Of a stretch of DNA of 64,000 bases, positions 8,327 through 15,151 are shown piece by piece. Under the pieces are notes generated by a model. It did no database searches, was not told where the DNA came from, and saw nothing but the letters and a program-made list of their open reading frames with translations. The DNA lies in NCBI RefSeq assembly GCF_001999325.1, contig NZ_MVAR01000005.1:55641-119640 (forward strand), written 5' to 3'. Source of the stretch: Thioalkalivibrio versutus (GTDB lineage: Bacteria; Pseudomonadota; Gammaproteobacteria; Ectothiorhodospirales; Ectothiorhodospiraceae). Both the position numbers and the translations under genes were made by a program. Positions within the stretch are counted from its first letter, which is position 1; every line of letters begins with the position of its first letter.

Positions 8327-9889
8327 CTACAATAACGGCTCGACGGGAAGGATCCGGGTCATCCCGGACACAAACCGACGCCACAGACCCGCCTTGGGCT
8401 CCTGACGGTAGGCATTTCCGGAACCGTCCCGCCATACCAGACCACCGGATGCATCCCGCTCCACCCGGTAGGCCACCTGCGGCCGAATTCCCCGTTGATG
8501 CAGCGCGGCCAGCTGCTCCACCAAAACCGGCTCGGACAGGAACACACCGGACTCGCTGTTCGTATGCGCCGAGCGCGGGTCCAGGTTGAACGAGCCGACA
8601 AAGGCCTCCTCGCGGTCGAAAACCAGCAGCTTGGAATGCAGGCTGGCCTGCGAGGGCTCGATCCCGCGATCGCGCTCCAGGCGCGCCCAGCGCGGCGGCC
8701 CGGTCGGGCGCAGCTCGAAGAGCTCGACCCGGGCATCCAGCAACGCATGTCGCCGTCGCGCATAGCCGGCATGGGTAAAGGCCACATCGTTCGCCGCCAG
8801 CGAGTTCGTCAGCACCTGTACACGCACCCCCGACTCGCTCATCCGCGACAGCTGGGCGGTCCCGTCACGCCCCGGAACAAAGTACGGCGAGACGATCAGC
8901 AGTTCCTTCTCCACCCCCAGCAGCCGCTCCCCCAGGGCGTCCGCAACGCGCGAGCCATCGCCTCGTGCACGCGCCTTGGCCTCGTCATCGACCACGAACT
9001 CGGTTTGCGTCGTCCACACATATGCCGCCGGGTCGGCAATCGGCTGTGGCACCGGTTGCCCATTCAGAGGTTCCATCTGCATCAGGGGATGGGTGTGATT
9101 CTGCGCCAGCCAGGCCCGCAAGGACCCCTGCTGCATTGCCAGGCGCTCCGGCGAACCGTCCTTTCGCGCAACGCGCTCGACCCCGATCGCGCCCGGACTG
9201 TTCCAGAATTCCACGAACGACCGGTCGATCTCCCGGACCAACGGCCCCACCACCACCAGATCCAGATCCGCAAAATTGTAATCGGGGCTCACCTCGAAGT
9301 ACTCGTCCCCGACATTACGCCCGCCCGTAATCGCCAGGCGCCCGTCCACCACCCAGGCCTTGTTGTGCATCCGATGGTTCAGGTCGCTACCGCGAAAAAA
9401 GAACTCGGCACTGGCCCGCAGCAGGCCCTCGCGCGTACGGAACGGATTGAAGATGCGAACGTCGATCTTTGGGTGCTGGGCAATCGCGGCCAGCGTCGCG
9501 TCCCGCCCGCGCGCGTCGACGTCATCCAGGAGCAACGAGATCCGAACGCCACGATCGGCCGCCCCGAGCAATTCGCCCATCAACACCCGTCCGGCAGCAT
9601 CGTCGCGCCAGATATAGGCCTGCACCTGGATTCGTTCGCGCGCCATGCGCACGCTCATCACCCGCCAGCGGAAGGCTTCGGCCCCCTCGTCCAGCAGCCG
9701 GAATCCCGTCTTACCGTGATCGCGGGCCGGCGCAAATCCTTCCAGCCACTCCGCCAGCGGTCCTTCTGAGGCGGGGGGCTCCAGCGCTTGCCATCCGCGT
9801 TCCGGCGCCGGCTGCAACGGCGCACAACCGGCCGCGAGCGCCAGAAACAGCACTGCCAGAAGCCAGGAAAACCGATACGAATCAAGCAT
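8327..9889 (-). CDS. Phospholipase D-type lipoprotein (ClsC-like)
   Basis: A 520-residue member of the phospholipase D/cardiolipin synthase superfamily. The signal peptide ends in the lipobox LAAGC, so it is likely lipid-anchored at the cell envelope. Two HKD motifs are intact: HNKAWVVDGRLAITGGRN and HSKLLVFDREEAFVGSFN. The layout resembles ClsC, which makes cardiolipin from phosphatidylglycerol and phosphatidylethanolamine, but a different phospholipid substrate is possible. The ATG at 9889 is preferred over an upstream TTG because the signal peptide begins there. It is one of three distinct PLD-type genes in this window. Confidence 0.87.
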   Translation of the reverse strand: MLDSYRFSWLLAVLFLALAAGCAPLQPAPERGWQALEPPASEGPLAEWLEGFAPARDHGKTGFRLLDEGAEAFRWRVMSVRMARERIQVQAYIWRDDAAGRVLMGELLGAADRGVRISLLLDDVDARGRDATLAAIAQHPKIDVRIFNPFRTREGLLRASAEFFFRGSDLNHRMHNKAWVVDGRLAITGGRNVGDEYFEVSPDYNFADLDLVVVGPLVREIDRSFVEFWNSPGAIGVERVARKDGSPERLAMQQGSLRAWLAQNHTHPLMQMEPLNGQPVPQPIADPAAYVWTTQTEFVVDDEAKARARGDGSRVADALGERLLGVEKELLIVSPYFVPGRDGTAQLSRMSESGVRVQVLTNSLAANDVAFTHAGYARRRHALLDARVELFELRPTGPPRWARLERDRGIEPSQASLHSKLLVFDREEAFVGSFNLDPRSAHTNSESGVFLSEPVLVEQLAALHQRGIRPQVAYRVERDASGGLVWRDGSGNAYRQEPKAGLWRRFVSGMTRILPVEPLL

Positions 9890-9992
9890 GAACAAGCAAT
9901 CGCCCGACGCGATGCCCCCTTATATCGAATAGCACGCCCGGTGCCAGCCTGACGCCGCGTACGCGCCCTGTCGATACCGACTGCCCAGGCAT

Positions 9993-10030
9993 AAAAAAAG
10001 CGAGCCGGGCGGACCCTGACTCGCTTTTTT
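9993..10030 (-). terminator. Terminator after tRNA-Val
   Basis: GCGAG (10000-10004) pairs with CTCGC (10020-10024), flanked by seven A (9993-9999) and six T (10025-10030), so it can work in both directions. It lies nine bases beyond the tRNA CCA end and separates the tRNA from the PLD lipoprotein gene. Confidence 0.85.
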
Positions 10031-10038
10031 CAACAAAT

Positions 10039-10115
10039 TGGTAGGCGCGATTGGACTCGAACCAACGACCCCTACCATGTCAAGGTAGTGCTCTAACCAG
10101 CTGAGCTACGCGCCT
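10039..10115 (-). tRNA. tRNA-Val (anticodon GAC)
   Basis: A cloverleaf reads on the minus strand from 10115. The acceptor arm AGGCGCG pairs with CGCGCCT, the D arm contains AGCTCAGCTGGTTAGAGC, the anticodon stem CTACC/GGTAG encloses the loop TTGACAT (anticodon GAC), and the T arm carries GGTTCGAGTCC. An A discriminator and an encoded CCA (10039-10041) finish the 77-nt gene. Confidence 0.96.
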
Positions 10116-10133
10116 GTCGTCTTCGAGCCGCGT

Positions 10134-10161
10134 ATTCTACCGACTCCCCGCCCCCTGTCAA
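10134..10161 (-). promoter_or_regulatory. Sigma-70 promoter of tRNA-Val
   Basis: On the minus strand TTGACA (10161-10156) is a perfect -35. A 16-bp G-rich spacer separates it from TAGAAT (10139-10134), a near-consensus -10. The tRNA begins 18 bases further on. Upstream, CCGTTAAC (10167-10174) and GTTAACGG (10191-10198) form an 8-bp inverted repeat of unknown role. Confidence 0.85.
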
Positions 10162-10332
10162 AGCATCCGTTAACTCATTTTGCGTGCCGCGTTAACGGGG
10201 TCGGCCCGCGGCACCCTGGACGCGCAACGCTGCATTGACCGTCGATCGCGCTCTTGCCGGTCGCCGCGGTTTCCCGGCGCGCGACGCACCAGGGTGTGGA
10301 CGAGCGGTTCCGACCTCGAGACCCAACCGGCC

Positions 10333-11670
10333 TCAGCCCCGTTGCACCGCCTTTTCATAGAGCCCCGGAAAGCGCCCTTCGGGATCGCATTCGCGCTTGA
10401 GGGCCTCGTAGGCCGGGCGGTCGTAGTTCTGCCAGAAGGTGGCTTCGTCGTAGGTGCTGCGCGAGTACAGGCTTTTCTTGCCGCCGTGCTTCGCGACCAG
10501 TGCCTCGACCCGAGCGTTGTAATAACCATCGGGCTCGCTGGAGCGGACCATGTCCCAGAAGCCGAAGTTGATGTACGCGGTATCGGTACGCAGCTGGAAC
10601 AACGAGAACCCGGCCTCGGGCACGACAAATGGGCAGATCCACACCGGACGGATCCCGATTTCGGCCTCGAAATCGGCCAGAAACGCCGCGGCGTTGGCGA
10701 TCGGGATGTCGACGTCCTGGATCACCGCCTCGCTGCGCGGCCGTACGGCATGGAGCAGGCTCAGCGGCCAGCGGCGGCTGGCGCGCATGATCTTCTGGTA
10801 GGTCACGCTCGACAGGCGCTTGCGCCCCAGAAGCAGCCGCACCGGCTTGAGGTGGGCGCCGACGTTCCTGCTGCACCAGAACCAGTCGGTGTCCCAGCGC
10901 CAGAGGTAGTCGTGGATGCTCAGATAATCCTCGCGCCGCTCGCGCAGGCTCTGCCAGTACTGGCGCATCCAGGTGTAGTCGCTGGCCTCGGTGCCCGCCG
11001 GCGGCGCTTCGACGCAATGCGCGCGGGTCAGCACGTAATCGCCGGGTCCGAAGTACACGCCATCGAGGAACGCGCAGGTCGGGTGCGCGCATTCCTCGGC
11101 GATCGCGGCGAACAGTTCTTCGGGGTCGCGGAAGCCGGTGTGCTCCAGCCGCACATAAGGCTCCACCCGAATCAGCCGCAGCCGGACCCGCGTGGCGTAC
11201 CCGAGGCTGCCGTAGGAGTTCGGAAAGCCGTAGAACAGTTCCGGGCGCTGCTCGCGCGAGCAGGTCAACACGCGGCCGTCGGCGACCATGACGTCGAGCT
11301 CGTCCACCGTGTCGTGCACCAGGCCGTAGCGGAACGCACCCGACTCGATGCCGATCCCGGTGGTCGCGCCGCCGACGGTGATGCTCTTGAGCTCGGGCAC
11401 AATGGCCGGTGCCAGGCCGTGCGGCAGGGTTGCGTCGACCACGTCGGCATAGGTCGTCATGCCCTCCACCTCGGCAATGCCGGCCTCGGCGTCGATCTCG
11501 ATCACGTGGTTGAGCGAAGCCACGTCGATCTCTGTCCGGCGGGCCTCCTGGCGCGGCCTGAACAGGTTGCTGGTGGACTTTCTGAGGCGCACCGGCCCGT
11601 CGGAGCCGGCCAGCGCCGCGGCCATCGCCGCCACACGATCGCGGTGGGCGTCCCAGGCGGCGCTGCTCAT
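10333..11670 (-). CDS. FAD-binding oxidoreductase, candidate 10-methylene fatty acyl reductase (TmsA/BfaA-like)
   Basis: A 445-residue flavoprotein with a PCMH-type FAD domain. Residues about 50-180 include ASLNHVIEIDAEAGIAEVEG, PELKSITVGGATTGIG and SYGSLGYATRV; the carboxy half resembles the DHCR24/Diminuto branch. In actinobacteria an enzyme of this type reduces 10-methylene to 10-methyl acyl chains, working with a Cfa-type methyltransferase. Here the start codon overlaps the stop of just such a methyltransferase gene by four bases (ATGA), indicating translational coupling. The specific reaction is inferred from this pairing; another alkene-reducing role is possible. Confidence 0.7.
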   Translation of the reverse strand: MSSAAWDAHRDRVAAMAAALAGSDGPVRLRKSTSNLFRPRQEARRTEIDVASLNHVIEIDAEAGIAEVEGMTTYADVVDATLPHGLAPAIVPELKSITVGGATTGIGIESGAFRYGLVHDTVDELDVMVADGRVLTCSREQRPELFYGFPNSYGSLGYATRVRLRLIRVEPYVRLEHTGFRDPEELFAAIAEECAHPTCAFLDGVYFGPGDYVLTRAHCVEAPPAGTEASDYTWMRQYWQSLRERREDYLSIHDYLWRWDTDWFWCSRNVGAHLKPVRLLLGRKRLSSVTYQKIMRASRRWPLSLLHAVRPRSEAVIQDVDIPIANAAAFLADFEAEIGIRPVWICPFVVPEAGFSLFQLRTDTAYINFGFWDMVRSSEPDGYYNARVEALVAKHGGKKSLYSRSTYDEATFWQNYDRPAYEALKRECDPEGRFPGLYEKAVQRG

Positions 11671-12797
11671 CGGACCGGCTCGTAACGCGGCAGATCCCCG
11701 TGGCTGAGCACAAGCTGCCAGAGATTCAGATGGCGCGCCCGGAAGGCGCCCGCACAGCTCAGCAGGTAATAGCGCCACATCCGGTAGAAGCGCTCGTCCA
11801 GCCCTTCGCTTCGTTTCAGCTCCGGCCAGGCGGCGACGAAATTGTCGTCCCAGGCCATCAGGGTGCGGTCGTAGTCCGGACCGAAGTTGTGCCAGTCCTC
11901 GAGCACGAACAAACCCTCCTTGGCCCGGGTGAGCTGCGCCTCGGACGGGATCACGCCGCCGGGAAAGATGTATTTGGCGATCCAGCGGTCGGTACGAACG
12001 CAGCTGACGTTGCCCCCGATGGTGTGCAGCAGCATCAGGCCAGCGGGCTTCAGGCGGGCCCGGGCCAATTCGAAGAAGGCGCGAAAGTTCTTCGGGCCGA
12101 CGTGCTCCATCAGACCGATGCTCACGACACGATCGTATTGCCGGGATTCGTTGGCGGCCTCGCGGTAGTCCTGCTTCCGGACATCGACTGGAAGGCCCTC
12201 GCAGAGTCCTCTCGCGTACTCCACCTGCTGGCTGCTGATGTTGTAGCTGTCCACCTCGCATCCGTACTCGCCGGCCAGAAACCGGGCCAGCTCGCCGAAC
12301 CCGCCGCCCAGTTCGAGCACGCGCATACCCGGCTCCAGGTGCAGCTTGCGCGCGATCAGGTCCAGCTTCGCGCGCTGGGCTTCGTCCAGGGTCGCGTCGG
12401 CCCCGTCGGGGCCGTAATAGGCGCAGGTGTATTGCATGGTCGGCCCGAGCATGGCCTCGTAGAGTCGGTTCGAGAGGTCGTAGTGCTGCTCCGCGACCCG
12501 CCGCGAGCGCCCTCGACTCTGCTCATTGGCGAGCCAGCTCAGCAGCACCCGGCCGAGCACCGCGGGGCTGCGCACCTTGCGCTCCAGGCGCGCCCGGAGG
12601 ATCCGGAAGAACAACTCGTCCAGCCGCTCGACGTCCCACCAGCTGTCCATGTAGGCCTCGCCGGTCCCGAGCGACCCCTCAGCCAGAATCCGCCGATACA
12701 GCCGCTCGTCGTGGACCTGAACATCCCAGGGCCGCTCGCCACCAACCTCGATGTCAGCGCTGAGCAATAGTTCCGTGACTTGTTGGCTTGCTGACAT
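11667..12797 (-). CDS. Cyclopropane-fatty-acyl-phospholipid synthase family methyltransferase (TmsB/BfaB or Cfa)
   Basis: A 376-residue SAM-dependent enzyme acting on unsaturated phospholipid acyl chains. It closely follows E. coli Cfa along its length: EGSLGTGEAYMDSWW, EQHYDLSN, MQYTCAYY, EHVGPKNF, LLHTIG, EDWHNFGPDYD. The residues that hold bicarbonate in Cfa (Cys, Glu, His, Ile and Tyr of those motifs) are all kept. The SAM loop reads LELGGGFG where E. coli has DIGCGWG. Coupling to a FAD reductase suggests the product is a 10-methylene chain (TmsB/BfaB activity) rather than a cyclopropane, but sequence alone cannot decide. AAGGAG lies upstream of the ATG at 12797. Confidence 0.85.
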   Translation of the reverse strand: MSASQQVTELLLSADIEVGGERPWDVQVHDERLYRRILAEGSLGTGEAYMDSWWDVERLDELFFRILRARLERKVRSPAVLGRVLLSWLANEQSRGRSRRVAEQHYDLSNRLYEAMLGPTMQYTCAYYGPDGADATLDEAQRAKLDLIARKLHLEPGMRVLELGGGFGELARFLAGEYGCEVDSYNISSQQVEYARGLCEGLPVDVRKQDYREAANESRQYDRVVSIGLMEHVGPKNFRAFFELARARLKPAGLMLLHTIGGNVSCVRTDRWIAKYIFPGGVIPSEAQLTRAKEGLFVLEDWHNFGPDYDRTLMAWDDNFVAAWPELKRSEGLDERFYRMWRYYLLSCAGAFRARHLNLWQLVLSHGDLPRYEPVR

Positions 12798-13288
12798 GCT
12801 CGTGCTCCTTGCAAGAATCGGACGGCCGGTTTCCAGCCGCGATAAATCCCTCCACTTTAGGCAGAGTTATGAGCTAGACCCAAATTCGCAATGGTCCGTT
12901 CTCCTCCGGATCCGGCCCCCTCGTTCACCCGCCTTCCGCCGTTGTGCATGAACGATCCGCCACCAAAAAGACCTGCGACGGGATAAGCCAACCCACATCA
13001 CAGCCCGTACCCAGAAGATGTACGGCCAGGCCAGGGCTGCGCCGCTACGTCGGCAAGCAGCCCACCGGTGCCGGGCTACCTCATCAGACCCCCTCCGCGC
13101 AGGTCCGCAAACGCGACTGATTGATCCGCTCATATGCCCCGGGACGACCGAACACTGCTTTTTGGAACATGATCGCCCTTCAGACCATGCGCGCAAGCCG
13201 TATCCCGTGCAAAGCGGAAACCCCGGCCGCGCACCCTCGCACACCCCGGGGCCATTTCGGATTCCAATCCCGTAGCGAAGGCCGCATC
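12798..13288. other. Intergenic region upstream of the methyltransferase pair
   Basis: This 491-bp stretch contains the Shine-Dalgarno AAGGAG (near 12805-12810) of the methyltransferase gene and its likely promoter. Short open frames occur on both strands, but none resembles a known protein or has a good ribosome binding site. I see no RNA gene or mobile element. Confidence 0.4.
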
Positions 13289-14614
13289 TCAGGACACAGC
13301 ATTCTGCGCCTCCGGGGACTCGTCTGATGTCTCTGGAACAGAACCGAACTCGAAGTGCAGGGCCTGCAGAATACGGTTGTATTTTTCCAGCAATGCCTTG
13401 CGATCCTCTGCGCCCGTATGGACATGGGCGATATCGTAGCTGTAGCTGTCCTGCTCCAGCAGGCTCGAGAGCCGCGTCCCCTGCTCGACCTTCAGCTCGA
13501 TCAGGGTATCCGGAAATTCCTCCTGGATACGCTCGATATCGCCTGCGCTGGGAACATGCGTGGCGATTCCGTCCTCGAACACGCGCACGTGAAACTTCGC
13601 GGCACACCCATAACGGCCGTGTCGTAGCGGTAAATCCGGTGCCCTTCCCAATGCCAGTTCAAGCATGATCTGGAAATTGGAAGCCCCATCCACTTTTTCA
13701 AACATATCGCTATGTGATTGTGACAATCGCGGATTGACTTCCAGCAACGTGAGCTCCTCGGACTTTGGCCGGTAAAAAAACTCCACGTTGTAGGTCGCAT
13801 TGTCGTAGCCAAAGTGTAGCAATACTTTGTTGGTCGCCTCACTGATCCTGTTCTTCACCCGCTTCGGAAGGCTAGACGGGTATTGATAGCGAAGAAACGA
13901 CGAACGGTTGGGATAATTGATCGAATCGATGATCCCGTAATGCTGCGGCTTGCCGGCAAACACGTAACCCTCTATCGTGCACTGGCGCCCACCAACAGCC
14001 TGTTCAACGATACAGTTCCGGCCGCCGATGGCGGCAATCTCCTCAGGGAGATCTGCATACGAAAGGATCTGGTCGAAGGGTCCGGCGATCCGATCGATGC
14101 GCGCGCGGAACTGGCCAATGGCATGGCCCAGCTGGCGCCGGTTGCCTACCCTGAATGCAAGAAGCGAGTCCATCCCCTTAACTGGCTTGATCCAGAAGGG
14201 AAAGGGAACGTCAATGGCGTCGATGGCGGCATCATCGAACGGATCCAGGACATCGAATCGCGGGACCATGCCCGGGATCACTTTGTGCTGTTCCAGCCGA
14301 CTCCAGTATTTGTGCTCGCAGCGGAGGACACTCTCGAGCGAGGGCGAGGAAAGTCCATATTCGCGGCAGAGGATCGCCACCATCGTGGTCACTGGAAAAT
14401 CCCAATAACCGAGAATTCCGTCGATCGAACCGTCGAACTCCTGTAGACGTTCTCGTGCCTTTCCAAGGCATTCTTCGACAGGATAAAACCCTTTGGCTTT
14501 TACTTCATCAAAAGTCAATAGCTCATGGAGTCTGTAGTCGATGCCGATGTCGACCGCCCTGACCTTCTTCATGTTAAACGGGTCGGCCCCGACGATGAAA
14601 ATATTCTTGGCCAT
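13289..14614 (-). CDS. ATP-grasp domain protein of unknown substrate
   Basis: A 441-residue protein. The centre and carboxy half look like an ATP-grasp carboxylate-amine ligase: PFWIKPVKG (nucleotide-binding lysine strand), NCIVEQAVGGRQCTIEGY, and the metal-binding LLEVNPRLSQSH with the Glu and Asn expected of the fold. The amino terminus (IFIVGADPFN) looks like a preATP-grasp domain. Members join an acid to an amine using ATP; nothing here tells which. No partner gene is adjacent. Base composition is visibly less G+C-rich than its neighbours, a hint of horizontal acquisition. The start is firm: GGAGG lies seven bases upstream of the ATG. Confidence 0.8.
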   Translation of the reverse strand: MAKNIFIVGADPFNMKKVRAVDIGIDYRLHELLTFDEVKAKGFYPVEECLGKARERLQEFDGSIDGILGYWDFPVTTMVAILCREYGLSSPSLESVLRCEHKYWSRLEQHKVIPGMVPRFDVLDPFDDAAIDAIDVPFPFWIKPVKGMDSLLAFRVGNRRQLGHAIGQFRARIDRIAGPFDQILSYADLPEEIAAIGGRNCIVEQAVGGRQCTIEGYVFAGKPQHYGIIDSINYPNRSSFLRYQYPSSLPKRVKNRISEATNKVLLHFGYDNATYNVEFFYRPKSEELTLLEVNPRLSQSHSDMFEKVDGASNFQIMLELALGRAPDLPLRHGRYGCAAKFHVRVFEDGIATHVPSAGDIERIQEEFPDTLIELKVEQGTRLSSLLEQDSYSYDIAHVHTGAEDRKALLEKYNRILQALHFEFGSVPETSDESPEAQNAVS

Positions 14615-14779
14615 TTAAAATCCTCCACGGCGAAGTGGTACAGAACACAATCGCCTTGGCCTGCACCAGACCAAGTGCAGGTAGTACAGAGCCGGGCTGG
14701 CCAAAACGCTCGCCCTGTCACATGAGGGCATTACCCCGAGATTAGATGGTGCCTACCAGATAGCAAGCTCGGGGGCCGC
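14615..14779. other. ATP-grasp upstream region
   Basis: This 165-bp region holds the ATP-grasp gene's Shine-Dalgarno (GGAGG) and presumably its promoter. Nothing else is recognised before the repeat that starts near 14780. Confidence 0.35.
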
Positions 14780-15060
14780 ACCGACTGTCGTGGTGAGAGG
14801 AGTTTGTCAGCGTGATCCGCCAATCGAGTTCGCGAAGCGGCTGATCATCATCCACGGCCCGGAGATCAGGACACACAGGGGCTGGGTCGCCCCAAGGCTC
14901 AAGGCTCAAGGCTCAAGGCTTCAACAAGGATCGCCTCTTTCCAGGCCGTCTTTCATGCTGACGTCCACCGGTTACGGGAGATCGTCCAGGCCGGGCCGAC
15001 CGTTGTCTTCACCACGAGCGCTCCAAAACTACCGCTCGACATCCTCGGCACGGCACATCA
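14780..15060. repeat. Diverged direct repeat, copy 1 (contains a pfkB 3' remnant)
   Basis: About 280 bp matching 22079-22351 in the same orientation; by eye roughly four bases in five agree, with small indels. Shared stretches include AATCGAGTTCGC, AAGCGGCTGATCATCATCC and GTTGTCTTCACCACGAG. The part from 14972 to 15060, read on the minus strand, is the end of a second pfkB: VMCRAEDVER, then a TAG stop inside the frame, then GEDN and DDLP before the stop at 14972-14974. Inside it AAGGCTC is repeated four times (about 14893-14920), where copy 2 has it once. Confidence 0.75.
14972..15060 (-). pseudogene. Remnant of a second pfkB (last ~29 codons)
   Basis: Minus-strand translation reproduces the last residues of PfkB at 22262-22351, with an internal TAG after VMCRAEDVER and a few substitutions (GEDNGRPGLDDLP against GEDNDRSGPDDLP). 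Only the tail survives; the match breaks off at about 15060. Confidence 0.7.
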
Positions 15061-15072
15061 CGCCCCACCCCC

Positions 15073-15103
<31 letters not shown>

Positions 15104-15151
15104 TAGTTGACGCCAGACACCCCCTCACCCCCTAGCGGTCAACGTAGTGGT

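Noticed and set aside
10167..10198. GTTAAC inverted repeat as an operator or attachment site at the tRNA-Val gene
   Set aside because: Eight-base arms with no known consensus, upstream of the tRNA promoter rather than at the tRNA 3' end where integrases act, and no integrase in the window.
11671..12261. Amino-terminal extension of the FAD oxidoreductase frame into the methyltransferase gene
   Set aside because: The extension reads nonsense in the methyltransferase region. The coupled ATG at 11670 begins the recognisable protein.
12867..13275. Possible small genes or transposase debris between the methyltransferase and ATP-grasp genes
   Set aside because: Frames on both strands lack ribosome binding sites and resemble nothing known.
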